Source: Terriglobia bacterium
GTDB taxonomy: Bacteria; Acidobacteriota; Terriglobia; Bryobacterales; Bryobacteraceae
DNA length: 64,000 nt
Direction: 5' to 3'
NCBI GenBank assembly: GCA_021325235.1
Contig: JAJPHN010000006.1
Span: 186,001-250,000 of the forward strand
In this document: positions 52,542-61,395 of the stretch, in pieces
Layout: each line of letters opens with the position of its first letter
Position numbering within the stretch: the stretch's first letter is position 1
Translations under genes and position numbers: made by a program
The notes under the pieces: model-generated
Databases searched by the model: none
Seen by the model: the letters and a program-made list of their open reading frames with translations, nothing else
Told to the model about the DNA's origin: nothing

Positions 52542-53186
52542 CTGAGAATAGCCGCATTCACTTCGTTCTACCTGTTTGCGGCTTTATTTTCGTCGTTCGC
52601 CCAGGCGCAGCCACCGCAGGAGCAGACGAGCCCGCCCGCCGGTAAGCCCGCAACGCCTTCGCTGCCGGATCTGTTTCCTTCCAGTCAGACCCAGCCCAAC
52701 CCGCAACTGCAGGCGGAGTTGAACAAACGCACGCACATGCTGAAGGTTCACCAAACACTCGGTCTAGTCACTGCGATTCCGATGGTAGTGGCACTAATTA
52801 CCGGGCCACAGGCAAAGGCCAAAGGGAGAAACGGGCAGACCGTCACAGAACCGACTCCAGCGAATCTGGATCTGCACGTGGCTCTGGGTGGGCTGACAAC
52901 AGGTCTATATTGGACGAGTGCTTCTTACGCCATCTTCGCACCGAAAATCCCGGGCGTGAAACCGAAGGGCGCTATCCGCCTGCACAGGTACCTGGCGTGG
53001 GTCCACGGTTCGGGAATGATCGTCACCCCAATCTTGGGCATCATGGCGTACAAGCAGGAGAACGGCGGAGAGAAAGTACATGGACTTGCATCGGCGCACG
53101 GCGCGGCCGCCTCGGTAACGGCAGTGGCGTATGGAGCTTCGATCCTATCGGTGTCGTGGCCGATTCATTTGAAATTCTGGAAATAG
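52542..53186 (+). CDS. Exported four-helix membrane protein, cytochrome b561-like
   Basis: The TTG at 52542 gives a clean leader (LLRIAAFTSFYLFAALFSSFAQA) and lies after the promoter; ATG 52461 would precede the transcription start. The protein has four helices. Counting from ATG 52461, each begins near a His: H97 (KVHQTLGLV), H139 (LDLHVALGGL), H175 and H182 (RLHRYLAWVHGSGM), H207 and H213 (KVHGLASAHG). This pattern suggests haem b ligation, as in cytochrome b561. A proline-rich linker lies between the leader and the first helix. The YceI-like gene starts 2 bp after the stop, as in the E. coli yceJ-yceI pair. Confidence 0.7.
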   Translation: MRIAAFTSFYLFAALFSSFAQAQPPQEQTSPPAGKPATPSLPDLFPSSQTQPNPQLQAELNKRTHMLKVHQTLGLVTAIPMVVALITGPQAKAKGRNGQTVTEPTPANLDLHVALGGLTTGLYWTSASYAIFAPKIPGVKPKGAIRLHRYLAWVHGSGMIVTPILGIMAYKQENGGEKVHGLASAHGAAASVTAVAYGASILSVSWPIHLKFWK

Positions 53187-53188
53187 CA

Positions 53189-53731
53189 ATGAACACGAAG
53201 TGTCTCATTGCGCTTCTCCTTCTTGCCCCTCCCGCTTTCTGCCAGGCGGCGGTGAACTGGGTTCTCGATCAGGGCACTCTGACGTATTACGTGACGCATG
53301 CTGTTCATCATGTTGAGGGGACGAGTCATGCGGCGAGGGGAAAAGGCGTTTGCCAGGCCGGAGTGTGTGATTTTCTGGTTGCGGCGCCGGTGAAGTCATT
53401 CGACTCCGGAGATAGCAACCGCGATCTCCACATGCTTCAGGTGACCCGCGGAGCGCAATTTCCGATGGTCGTCGTGCGCACTCAGTTTTCCGAAGCGGCC
53501 ACTACAGCGCCGACCATCAATGCCGATCTCGAGGTTCAATTTGCCGGGCAGACGGTGCACTATAAGGGCGTTCCATTTCAACGAACGACGCAGGGCGACG
53601 AAGTGCGGATCACGGGAACCATTCCCGCGACGTGTTCGGACTTTAAAATAACGCCTCCATCCTTTCTGACGATGCCGATTAAGAACGAAATTTCGGTTCG
53701 TGCGGATTTGAGATGGCACCGCGACCGCTGA
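53189..53731 (+). CDS. YceI family periplasmic lipid-binding protein
   Basis: 180 residues with a leader (MNTKCLIALLLLAPPAFCQA). The mature part follows the YceI fold: WVLDQGTLTYYVTHAVHHVEGTS, FDSGDSNRDLHMLQVTRG, FPMVVVRTQFSEA, DLEVQFAGQTVHYKGVPF and TPPSFLTMPIKNEISVRADLRW. YceI proteins bind isoprenoid-type lipids such as quinone-like molecules in the periplasm. It is coupled closely to the upstream membrane protein, and the longer frame running back to 52910 is a shadow. Confidence 0.85.
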   Translation: MNTKCLIALLLLAPPAFCQAAVNWVLDQGTLTYYVTHAVHHVEGTSHAARGKGVCQAGVCDFLVAAPVKSFDSGDSNRDLHMLQVTRGAQFPMVVVRTQFSEAATTAPTINADLEVQFAGQTVHYKGVPFQRTTQGDEVRITGTIPATCSDFKITPPSFLTMPIKNEISVRADLRWHRDR

Positions 53732-53888
53732 CCAGGCGCACAGTGGCGGACCACCGATGTGCGGGATAGAGGAAGGCTGGGCGGTCCTGGCGGAATGAGG
53801 CGTGAGCACGATCGGCTGAGCTGCGGTTACGTGAGAAGCAGGAGCGGGTAAGTTATTTAGGGGAGTTCGAGGAGAGAGAAGAGGGCGA

Positions 53889-54383
53889 ATGGTGACTGGG
53901 GCCGGGGCTTCACCGATTCGAACAGGGTTGATGGTGATGCTGTGTTTAGTGGCTGCGCCGCTCTCGGCTCAGGTTGCGGAGGCTGCCTTGACGAAACTGT
54001 TTCCGCAGCGCCAATCCGCGTCTGTTTTTACCGTGCGGCCGGGCGTGCAGGTTGAAGCGATTTATGGGGCGCCGGGAGAGGCGTGCGTTCTGACAATTAA
54101 GGGCGACGTTTCGGAATCGGAAGTGATGCATATCTTCGACCTTGTGGTTCCGCCGAAATCACGTGGCGCGAAAAAAGGCGACGTGGTTTGGTGTGCCGGT
54201 CCATGCCAGCATTTGCTGAGTTATGGACGAGTGACCTTCGCGACCGGAGTGATGGGGGAGTATCAGACCTCGGAGCCGGCGGCCATCCTTGTGTTTCAGG
54301 ATACGCGCTGTAAGCACGCCGCCGAGGAGGCAAAGCGAATCGTTCTGAACGTAAGGCAAAGACCGCAGGTAACGAGAAAGTGA
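53889..54383 (+). CDS. Secreted protein of unknown function
   Basis: 164 residues with a leader (IRTGLMVMLCLVAAPLSAQ). Mature part: ACVLTIKGDVSESEVMHIFDLVVPP, GDVVWCAGPCQHLLSYG, then AILVFQDTRCKHAAEEAKRIV. Four cysteines (ACVL, WCAG, PCQ, RCK) could pair. No family is recognised. It ends by GTGA overlap with the acyltransferase gene, so the two are likely translated together. Confidence 0.72.
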   Translation: MVTGAGASPIRTGLMVMLCLVAAPLSAQVAEAALTKLFPQRQSASVFTVRPGVQVEAIYGAPGEACVLTIKGDVSESEVMHIFDLVVPPKSRGAKKGDVVWCAGPCQHLLSYGRVTFATGVMGEYQTSEPAAILVFQDTRCKHAAEEAKRIVLNVRQRPQVTRK

Positions 54384-55552
54384 GCGCAGGCCGGATGGGA
54401 GGCGAGGCGTCTATGTTGAATGATTTGCAAATGAGGACGGACGCGGCTTCGATACAAACGGGACAGCGTGGGACAGGTGAACAGCGTTTACGATCGCTCG
54501 ATGTTTTTCGGGGGGTGACGATCTTGTTCATGGTGCTGGTGAACAATGGCGGCGGTCCGGTCTCCTATCGTCAGCTGCAGCACTCGGCCTGGAACGGCTG
54601 GACGCTGACGGATTGTGTCTTCCCATCGTTTTTGTGGATTGTGGGAGTGGCGATCACGCTGTCGCTGGGCAAAAGGCTGAGGGCGGGAGACAGGCCGGCG
54701 CAACTGCTGCCCAAGATCATCCGACGGAGTGTGATCTTGTACGTTCTGGGGTTGCTCATCTATGTATATCCGACCATGAGCCTTTCGCACCAGAGGCTGC
54801 TAGGGGTGCTGCAGCGAATTGCGATCTGTTACCTGATCGTGTCGCTCATTTATCTCTACAGCGGCGTGCGGGCGCAGATGATTTGGATCGGCGTGCTGTT
54901 TGCTGCGTACTGGATGATGATGACGCTGATTCCGGTGCCGGGTTATGGCGCCGGGAATTTGAGCGTGGACGGCAATTTTGCGCATTACGTGGACCGGATC
55001 GTCCTGGGAACGCACAACTATGCTTCGACGCGCACCTGGGATCCGGAGGGAATCATCAGCACGCTGCCGGCGATTGCGAGTACGCTGCTGGGGGTGATGG
55101 CGGGGCATGTACTGCGGATGGAGCGGCCGCTGGCGGTGCGCAGGAATCGGCTGCTGCTGATCGGCGTGTGCCTGATTGCGGCGGGGCTGCTTTGGAACGT
55201 ATGGCTGCCGATCAACAAAAAGCTTTGGACGGATTCGTTTGCGACATTCATGGCCGGGCTGGATTTTGTTTTTCTGGCGGCAATGATCTGGGTGGTGGAC
55301 GAGCGGCAATGGAGCAGATATCTCAAGCCGTTTTTGATTACCGGCATGAACGCGATTGTGGTGTATGTGGCGTCTGAGTTTTTATCGGAGCTGCTGGATG
55401 GCACGTCGCTGCACGACGTGATTTATGCGCGGTATTTTGCTCCTCTGGCATCGCCGGAGAATGCATCGCTGTTGTGGGCGCTGGCGTTCACGGGGCTGAT
55501 GTATCTGCTGAGTTACGGAATGTACCGTCGGGGTTGGTTTGTTCGGATTTGA
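54380..55552 (+). CDS. Membrane acyltransferase, HGSNAT/NagX-like (DUF5009)
   Basis: 390 residues with about ten membrane helices. The start of the family motif is RLRSLDVFRGVTILFMVLVNNGGG, followed by DCVFPSFLWIVGVAITLSLGKR, as in the NagX/DUF5009 relatives of heparan-alpha-glucosaminide acetyltransferase. These move acyl groups across the membrane onto sugars. The catalytic His expected near the first loop is not certain by eye. GTG at 54380 is used because of the overlap; ATG at 54395 or 54413 are alternatives. Confidence 0.85.
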   Translation: MSAGRMGGEASMLNDLQMRTDAASIQTGQRGTGEQRLRSLDVFRGVTILFMVLVNNGGGPVSYRQLQHSAWNGWTLTDCVFPSFLWIVGVAITLSLGKRLRAGDRPAQLLPKIIRRSVILYVLGLLIYVYPTMSLSHQRLLGVLQRIAICYLIVSLIYLYSGVRAQMIWIGVLFAAYWMMMTLIPVPGYGAGNLSVDGNFAHYVDRIVLGTHNYASTRTWDPEGIISTLPAIASTLLGVMAGHVLRMERPLAVRRNRLLLIGVCLIAAGLLWNVWLPINKKLWTDSFATFMAGLDFVFLAAMIWVVDERQWSRYLKPFLITGMNAIVVYVASEFLSELLDGTSLHDVIYARYFAPLASPENASLLWALAFTGLMYLLSYGMYRRGWFVRI

Positions 55553-55632
55553 AGAGGGCGAGAAGGTCGTTCGATCTTGACGCGGGCGGAGGGCATCACG
55601 GATGATAGAGACTCCAATCACAGATCAGCGAG

Positions 55633-58299
55633 GTGAGCGTGCGCCTGATTCATGGTTCGTTGCACAAGGCAAAGAGTCTTGCAGGGGTGCTGTTTCTGGT
55701 CGCCGGTCTCGTGTCGGCGGTGGCGGGAGCGGACAACATCCGGTTTATTGATGTGGCCCAATTCACGGATCAGGGGAAGAGACATCCGACTGCTGAAGCT
55801 CATGTGACGGGCCGGCGTGGGGAGCAGTACGAGCTGACACAATTTGTTTCGATCGTGGATCGAGCGACTAATTTGAATTCCGGCAAGCTCATGCTGCGGC
55901 GAGCTTCGAGTGGGAAATGGATTCCGACAAAGGTTCAGTTTACGGCGCAAGAGAACAGTCTGGCAGGAGGGTCTCCGCTCGGCGCGGTAGTGGCCTCGAA
56001 GCCGAGCCAATTCGTGGTCACGTTGTCGGAAGACGGAATGGTGCGCGGGACGGAGATCGGAGCAAGCGACAATCTGAGCGCGCTTGGATCGGGGCTGCAG
56101 GGCTCGATGAAGTGGAACGGGAGCCAGACACTCGACTTGCGGACCGGCGCCGATGACTGGCATTTCGAGGGAAGTATGGAAGCGCGCGACACGCGACGGC
56201 GCGGGGGAAGACTTTCCATCGCGATTCAGCTGGTGCCCTTCAAGGGATCTCTCAGCGCGGGGGATCATGCGACGCGCGCCATCAAATTGACCGGCACGAT
56301 TGATCAGTCGCCGGAAGTAGTGAGTGCGGTCCCGGCAGACAGCAGCCGCGCATTGCTGATCGGAACGACCGCGGTGCGCTCCTCGGTAGGTGCTGCCGTG
56401 CTGCGGTACAACGACCGCGGGGTCCTGACTGTGCAACTGGTAAACCATACGGGTGTCGATCTGACGGATCTCAATGCCGACCTCAAAACGGCCGATGGGA
56501 AGGAAGGGATCGTTAGCGCTCGCGCGCTTTCGGGTGCTTCGCGGATCGGCGCGGGTGAGCAGTACGAATTGAAGTATGGATTGGCAACGGATTTTTCTGT
56601 TCCGCCGAACAACCTCAATTTGATGGTTACGGTGACGTACCACAACGCAGTTCTGGCCCAGAAGAATATCGCTGTGCCTACCGATGCGTTCTGTCGTGAG
56701 ACGCAGCTGCACGCTGCGAATTTGGCTTCGAGGCGGCTGCGTGCGGCCGGCAAGTATTTCGGCTATGGAAACACGAAGTATGGCGATCCGGAACCGGAGC
56801 TATCGGCGGCAGCGCGGGGCGGTGACGATCTGGCGGCGATGTGGGAGGCAGTGTTTTTGTCGCAAGGGGCGGCGGGTTACCCGATGGACGAGGAGAAAGC
56901 GTTCCAGATTGCCAAACGGGCGCTGCCGCGAGTGGAAGCGGCAGCTCGCGGCGGCGATGTGGAGGCACTGTATCTGTTGTTTTACGCTTGCCAGATCGGG
57001 GCGGAAGGAGACGATGCCCGGGACGCGGCGGACTCACTGCTGGAGCGCGCAGCGGCAACAGGTTTTCCACCGGCTCGTTTCGATTACGCGCGGCTGCTCG
57101 GCATTCATCACGATTATGCGCGCGCAACGAAGGAACTTCAGGACGCTTACGGAGCGGGACTGAAAAAGGCGTCGGTACTGATTGGCAAGATGTATGAGCG
57201 CGGTGAGGGAGTGGAGCGCGATCCGGCGGCAGCAGTGAAATGGTACCGGGAGGGAAGCGAGTTTGGGGATCCCGAGGCGCTGCTCTCACTGGCCAACGTG
57301 CTCTCGAAGGGTTTTGGAGATACACCGCCGGATGCGGTGAAGGCGAAGGAACTGGCTAGCGAGGCTGCGGAGCTTCGCTATTCACCGGCTGACGTGTATC
57401 TGGGGAAGGCGTATGCGAGCGGGCGCCAAGGACTCAGGCAGGATCCGGAGACGGCAATGGCGGCGTTCAAGGCGGCGGCAGACCTTGGGGACCGTCAGGG
57501 GATGCTGGCGATCGGCGAACTGGATCTGGGCGGTACGCCCGGATTCGAACCGGACGACCGAATGGCTGTGTACTGGATCCGAAGAGCGGCTGAGCGAGGA
57601 TCGCCGAGAGCGATGATCGATCTGGCGGAACTGGAAAAAGACGGGAAGCTGGTGGAAAAGGATGTGATCGCGGCGCGCTACTGGTACAACCAGGCGGTTT
57701 TGAACGGTTATGCGGCGGCCGAGAACAAGGGGCTGGCGGCGCAGCAGGAAGCCTTTCTCGATTTCTGGCGGTACGCCGATTTCAGTCCCAGCTATGTTGT
57801 TGTGAATGAATACGGGAACCAGGTGGGCGATAGCGGCGATGGCTTTCTGAACGGCGTTTTGACAGGGACATTTGCGGCGATGACTTCCTACTACAGCAGT
57901 CAGCAACAGATGATCGACGGGCTCGAGTTGATGGTTAAGAAGAACGGGAAGCGAATATATGGGGGAACGGTTTCGTCGAACTTCACTTCGCGTTTGCAAC
58001 TGAGAGCGGGAGAGACCGTATCGATCCGATCGTACGGCGTGATATCGACGGGCATGATGTCGGGGGCGGCCGACGCGGACGGTCTGGGAACCCAATGGCC
58101 GCAGTATCGGATTGTGCCTTACATCCCGTGTAGCGCCGTGATGGGAAAGATCGGCGATGGTCCATGGCAGTTCGTCGGCAAACACGCGCAATTGATTGCG
58201 GAGAAGGACGGGCCGCTGGCACTTGCTTTGAACGGGATCGATTATCGGAATTACAAGGGATATTTCGATTTGGTGGTGGAGGTCGCGGATAAGAACTGA
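55633..58299 (+). CDS. Secreted SEL1-repeat protein with C-terminal PA-IL lectin-like domain
   Basis: 888 residues from GTG 55633 with a leader (SLAGVLFLVAGLVSAVAGA). The first 330 residues are strand-rich and unknown. About residues 370-690 are SEL1-like repeats (GKMYERGEGVERDPAAAVKWYREGSEFGDPEALLSLANVL, GMLAIGELDLGG, AVYWIRRAAERGSPRAMIDLAEL). The last 120 residues (FTSRLQLRAGETVSIRSYGVIS ... PCSAVMGKIGDGPWQFVGKHAQL ... GPLALALNGIDYRNYKGYFDLVVEV) resemble the galactose-binding PA-IL lectin fold, with its usual N-D-Y..N.G pattern kept in part. It is probably surface-exposed and binds glycans. The short terminator-like hairpin after it is on the minus strand. Confidence 0.78.
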   Translation: MSVRLIHGSLHKAKSLAGVLFLVAGLVSAVAGADNIRFIDVAQFTDQGKRHPTAEAHVTGRRGEQYELTQFVSIVDRATNLNSGKLMLRRASSGKWIPTKVQFTAQENSLAGGSPLGAVVASKPSQFVVTLSEDGMVRGTEIGASDNLSALGSGLQGSMKWNGSQTLDLRTGADDWHFEGSMEARDTRRRGGRLSIAIQLVPFKGSLSAGDHATRAIKLTGTIDQSPEVVSAVPADSSRALLIGTTAVRSSVGAAVLRYNDRGVLTVQLVNHTGVDLTDLNADLKTADGKEGIVSARALSGASRIGAGEQYELKYGLATDFSVPPNNLNLMVTVTYHNAVLAQKNIAVPTDAFCRETQLHAANLASRRLRAAGKYFGYGNTKYGDPEPELSAAARGGDDLAAMWEAVFLSQGAAGYPMDEEKAFQIAKRALPRVEAAARGGDVEALYLLFYACQIGAEGDDARDAADSLLERAAATGFPPARFDYARLLGIHHDYARATKELQDAYGAGLKKASVLIGKMYERGEGVERDPAAAVKWYREGSEFGDPEALLSLANVLSKGFGDTPPDAVKAKELASEAAELRYSPADVYLGKAYASGRQGLRQDPETAMAAFKAAADLGDRQGMLAIGELDLGGTPGFEPDDRMAVYWIRRAAERGSPRAMIDLAELEKDGKLVEKDVIAARYWYNQAVLNGYAAAENKGLAAQQEAFLDFWRYADFSPSYVVVNEYGNQVGDSGDGFLNGVLTGTFAAMTSYYSSQQQMIDGLELMVKKNGKRIYGGTVSSNFTSRLQLRAGETVSIRSYGVISTGMMSGAADADGLGTQWPQYRIVPYIPCSAVMGKIGDGPWQFVGKHAQLIAEKDGPLALALNGIDYRNYKGYFDLVVEVADKN

Positions 58300-58309
58300 T
58301 ACCGGTTAC

Positions 58310-58330
58310 AAAAAAGCCGGGCGGCCGGCG
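58310..58330 (-). terminator. Probable terminator of the sugar porter gene
   Basis: On the minus strand GCCGG, a four-base loop and CCGGC are followed by six T (58310-58315). The stem is short. It lies just after the stop of the MFS gene. Confidence 0.5.
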
Positions 58331-58332
58331 CT

Positions 58333-59661
58333 TTAAGCGATGCCGAGTTTGCGCTGCATGTCTTCGAGGGTGATGTTCTTCGTTTCCGGGAAAGTGAAGA
58401 GCACCACGAAGAATTGCAGGGCCATCATGGCGGAGAAGAAGATAAAGGGCGCGCCGCGGGAGTGGCTGGCGACGATGGGGAACGTCCAGGAGATGATGGC
58501 GTTCATGAACCAGTGAGTGAAGCTGCCGAGGCTTTGACCTTTGGCGCGGACGCGGGTGGGGAAGACCTCGCTGATGAAGACCCAGATGACGGCGCCCTGC
58601 GAGAACGAGAAGAAGGCGATGAATCCGACCAGCAGCCAGACGAGCAGATTTTCGTGAGAGCCGCTCAGGAACACCGCGGCGACACCGGCGAGGCAGATGG
58701 TGCAGCCGACTGAGCCGATGAGCAGGAGGGTCTTGCGGCCGACGCGGTCGATGATGCTCATGGCGAGGATAGTGGCGATCAGGTTGGTGAAGCCAATGAG
58801 GACGGCCTGCAGATCGCCGGAGACTTTGCTGAAGCCGGCGCGGGCAAAGATGTCGTTGAGGTAATAGAGAATCGCGTTGATGCCGGAGAGCTGGTTGAAC
58901 ATGGCAACGGCCACGGCGAGGAAAACCGGGACGCGATATTTTCGCTGGAAGAGCGGCTCTTCGGCGTGACCGTGCTCGACGTCGATGGAACGGGCGATAT
59001 CGGCGAGCTCGGCATCGGGATCGGGTTCGCCAATCTGGGCCAGGACGGAGCGGGCTTCCGTGAGGCGCGATTTCTGCGCGAGCCAGCGCGGGCTGCGCGG
59101 GATCGTGAAGAGCATCAGCAGGAACAGCAGGGCGGGGATGCCGGAGACGCCGAGCATCCAGCGCCATTCCGCGGCGCCGAACTGCTGGCGACCGATAAGG
59201 TAGTTCGAGAGATAGGCGACGAGAATTCCGGCGACGACGTTGAACTGAAAAAAGCCGACCAGGCGGCCGCGCAGATGGGCCGGAGAGATTTCGGCGATGT
59301 ACATGGGGCCGAGGACGGAGGAGCCGCCGATGGCGAGTCCGCCGATGAAGCGGAAGAAGACGAGCGAATACCAATCCCAGGCGATGGCGCAGCCCAGGGC
59401 GGAGAGGAGATAGAGGATGGCCATGAGGCGGAGGCTGTCGCGGCGGCCGTAGCGATCGCCGGGGAGTCCGGCGAAGATGGAGCCGACCACGGTGCCAATG
59501 AGTGCGATGGCGACGGTGAGGCCGAGGCGGAAAGGCGTGAGCGCGAAGGCGTGCGTGAGATCGGCGGTGGTGCCGGAGATGACGGCGGTGTCGAAGCCGA
59601 AGAGAAGACCGCCGAGGGCGGCGACGATGGTGCTGCGGATAAGAACGCCGGTGAGGGTCAT
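58333..59661 (-). CDS. Sugar porter family MFS transporter
   Basis: 442 residues, twelve predicted helices. Sugar-porter signatures are GGLLFGFDTAVISGT, GDRYGRRDSLRLMA, FRFIGGLAIGGSSVLGPMYIAEISP, PRSPRWLAQ and the second-half INAILYYLNDIF and DRVGRKTLLLIG. These usually import hexoses by proton symport. It overlaps the ROK kinase gene by 4 bp at its start, so transport and phosphorylation are coupled. Confidence 0.93.
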   Translation of the reverse strand: MTLTGVLIRSTIVAALGGLLFGFDTAVISGTTADLTHAFALTPFRLGLTVAIALIGTVVGSIFAGLPGDRYGRRDSLRLMAILYLLSALGCAIAWDWYSLVFFRFIGGLAIGGSSVLGPMYIAEISPAHLRGRLVGFFQFNVVAGILVAYLSNYLIGRQQFGAAEWRWMLGVSGIPALLFLLMLFTIPRSPRWLAQKSRLTEARSVLAQIGEPDPDAELADIARSIDVEHGHAEEPLFQRKYRVPVFLAVAVAMFNQLSGINAILYYLNDIFARAGFSKVSGDLQAVLIGFTNLIATILAMSIIDRVGRKTLLLIGSVGCTICLAGVAAVFLSGSHENLLVWLLVGFIAFFSFSQGAVIWVFISEVFPTRVRAKGQSLGSFTHWFMNAIISWTFPIVASHSRGAPFIFFSAMMALQFFVVLFTFPETKNITLEDMQRKLGIA

Positions 59662-60530
59662 TGGGCCCGCTCCGCGAGCACGAGCGTGCCGAGGATACCG
59701 GCGCGGGAGCCGAGCTGCGGAGTCTGAATGAAGTGATCCAGCTGATCGAGGAGCTGAGGGTGCTGGACGTAACCGTTGAGCAGTTGCGCGAATTCGCGGC
59801 GAATGAGGGTGAATAGATGTGACTGTTGCATGACTCCGCCACCGAGCAGTATACGTTGCGGCGAAAGCGTGACGGCGAGGTTGTTAAGGCCGTAAGCGAG
59901 GTACTGGGCTTCAAGCGCCCAGGCAGGGTGGTCGGGTGGAAGAGTTGTGCCGACGGCTCCCCAGCGGGCTTGAATGGCGGGTCCGGCGGCGAGGCCTTCG
60001 AGGCAATCGCCGTGGAACGGGCAGGCGCCGGGGAAGGGGTCGCGGGTGCGGTCGTGCGGGATGCGGAGGTGGCCCATTTCGGGATGCACCAGACCGTGGA
60101 CGACTTCGCCGCGGACGAGAGCGCCGCCGCCGATGCCGGTGCCGATCGTCATGTAGATGGCATCGGTGAGGCCGCGGGCTGCACCCCAGCGGGCTTCGCC
60201 GAGCAGCGCGGCGTTGACGTCGGTGTCGATGGCGACCGGGAGCTGGAGCGCATTCCGAATGGTGCCAGCCAGGTCGAAATTGCGCCAGCCGGGTTTGGGG
60301 GTGGAGGTGATGTGGCCGTAGGCGGGGGAGTCGGGATCGAGGTCGAGCGGACCGAAGGAGCCGATGCCGATGGACTGAAGTTTCGCTCGAGATTTGTGGA
60401 AGAACTCAATAACGGAGCCGACGGTGATGTCGGGCGATGAGGTAGGGAATTGGGTGGTTTCAAGATCGGCAGGCGAGGTGCCGATGCCGCAGATGAATTT
60501 GGTGCCGCCTGCTTCGATGCCGCCGAACAT
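59658..60530 (-). CDS. ROK family sugar kinase (fructokinase-like)
   Basis: 290 residues. N-terminal phosphate loop GGIEAGGTKFICGIG, catalytic Asp in AIDTDVNAALLGE, GTGIGGGALVRGEVVHG, zinc-type motif CPFHGDCLEGLAAG, and GGGVMQ. This fits the gmuE/fructokinase side of the ROK family more than glucokinase. ATG at 60530. It precedes the transporter gene by a 4-bp overlap and would phosphorylate the imported hexose. Confidence 0.92.
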   Translation of the reverse strand: MFGGIEAGGTKFICGIGTSPADLETTQFPTSSPDITVGSVIEFFHKSRAKLQSIGIGSFGPLDLDPDSPAYGHITSTPKPGWRNFDLAGTIRNALQLPVAIDTDVNAALLGEARWGAARGLTDAIYMTIGTGIGGGALVRGEVVHGLVHPEMGHLRIPHDRTRDPFPGACPFHGDCLEGLAAGPAIQARWGAVGTTLPPDHPAWALEAQYLAYGLNNLAVTLSPQRILLGGGVMQQSHLFTLIRREFAQLLNGYVQHPQLLDQLDHFIQTPQLGSRAGILGTLVLAERAQ

Positions 60531-60536
60531 TAATTA

Positions 60537-60607
60537 AGTCTTCGCCGCGCTGAAATCGCGGGCTCATTCTGTTTGAATCTTCGCCTCGCTGAAATTCGCG
60601 GGCTCAT
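60537..60607 (+). repeat. Tandem pair of the dispersed CTTCGCC repeat
   Basis: Two copies spaced 39 bp: AGTCTTCGCCGCGCTGAAAT (from 60537, ending at the CTCAT at 60567) and AATCTTCGCCTCGCTGAAAT (from 60576, ending at 60607), each closing with CGCGGGCTCAT. The second copy shares its first 17 bases with the element at 19332-19375. Confidence 0.75.
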
Positions 60608-60689
60608 CCAGTATATGCGGCAGATTGGGGATGAGCCGGGTCGCAATGATGTGAGGCTAAGTTGTACAAGAATGTTTTGCCGTGGAGGC

Positions 60690-60980
60690 ATGGCAGCGCG
60701 AGCACGAAGCCGCACACACATTGCTAGTCAACGGGTGACGTCGGCGGAGGCGCGGGCAAACCTTCCAGCGCTGCTCAGGAGAGTGCAGGCGGGCCAGAGA
60801 GTTACGATCACACGCTACAACAAGCCGGTCGCCGATTTAGTGCCGTTGGCTGCCGCTGAGTATCCGGTTCCGAGGTTTGGTCTCGGCAAGGGCAAAGCGG
60901 CGATTCTCGATCCGGTTTGGGACAACGATCCGAAGACCAATGCGGCAGTGGCAGCCTGGCTCGAAGGGAAGTTCGAGTAA
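60690..60980 (+). CDS. Phd/YefM-type antitoxin
   Basis: 96 residues from ATG 60690. The Phd/YefM pattern is VTSAEARANLPALLRRVQAGQRVTITRYNKPVADLVPL, then a C-terminal tail (YPVPRFGLGKGKAAILDPVWDNDPKTNAAVAAWLEGKFE) that would wrap a PIN toxin. An ATG at 60672 and a GTG at 60735 are alternative starts because the ribosome site near 60684 is too close to 60690. It directly precedes the decayed toxin gene. Confidence 0.8.
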   Translation: MAARARSRTHIASQRVTSAEARANLPALLRRVQAGQRVTITRYNKPVADLVPLAAAEYPVPRFGLGKGKAAILDPVWDNDPKTNAAVAAWLEGKFE

Positions 60981-61378
60981 TTGCAGCGAGGCGAGCGGAG
61001 GCGCATCCTGCTGGATACGCAGGCTCTGCTGAGCGCTCATTTCGAGGGTCTCGAGCGATTTTCACGGGAGTTGCGGGTGCTCCTTGAAGGATCCGCGAAC
61101 CGCGCAGTTTATCAGCACGGTCAGCATTACGGAACTGGTGATCAAGACGAGTATTAGAAGCTGAACGTGTCGGATCTGGACGTGGCGGAAATGATCAGCG
61201 GGATGGCGTTGACGGTTCTGCCGTTTACTCAGGAGCATACACGCAGGATGCTCGCATTGCCGCTGTATCACCGCGACCCGCTCGATCGAATGATCATCGC
61301 AGCGGCATTGGTCGAGCGAGTACCGGTTGCTAGCGGCGACCGACAATTTTGTATCCGGGTTTGGAGGTTATCTGGTAG
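60981..61378 (+). pseudogene. VapC-type PIN-domain toxin, decayed by three frameshifts
   Basis: Three frames together give a PIN-like order. Frame one, from TTG 60981: RRILLDTQALLSAHFEG with the first acidic residue. Near 61110 it passes to a second frame: ISTVSITELVIKTSIR with the Glu. Near 61158 a one-base loss leads to LNVSDLDVAEMISGM and then PLYHRDPLDRMIIAAALVE and VASGDRQF in a third frame. Near 61350 a further base loss would restore the closing YPGLEVIW before TAG 61376-61378. No single frame gives a full product, so toxin activity is lost while the antitoxin is intact. Confidence 0.78.
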
Positions 61379-61395
61379 CCGGCCCGGCGCGTAGT

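Noticed and set aside
57983-59914. Minus-strand open frame of 643 codons over the sugar porter
   Set aside because: Same region and strand as the MFS gene but a different frame; Arg/His/Pro-rich and without domains.
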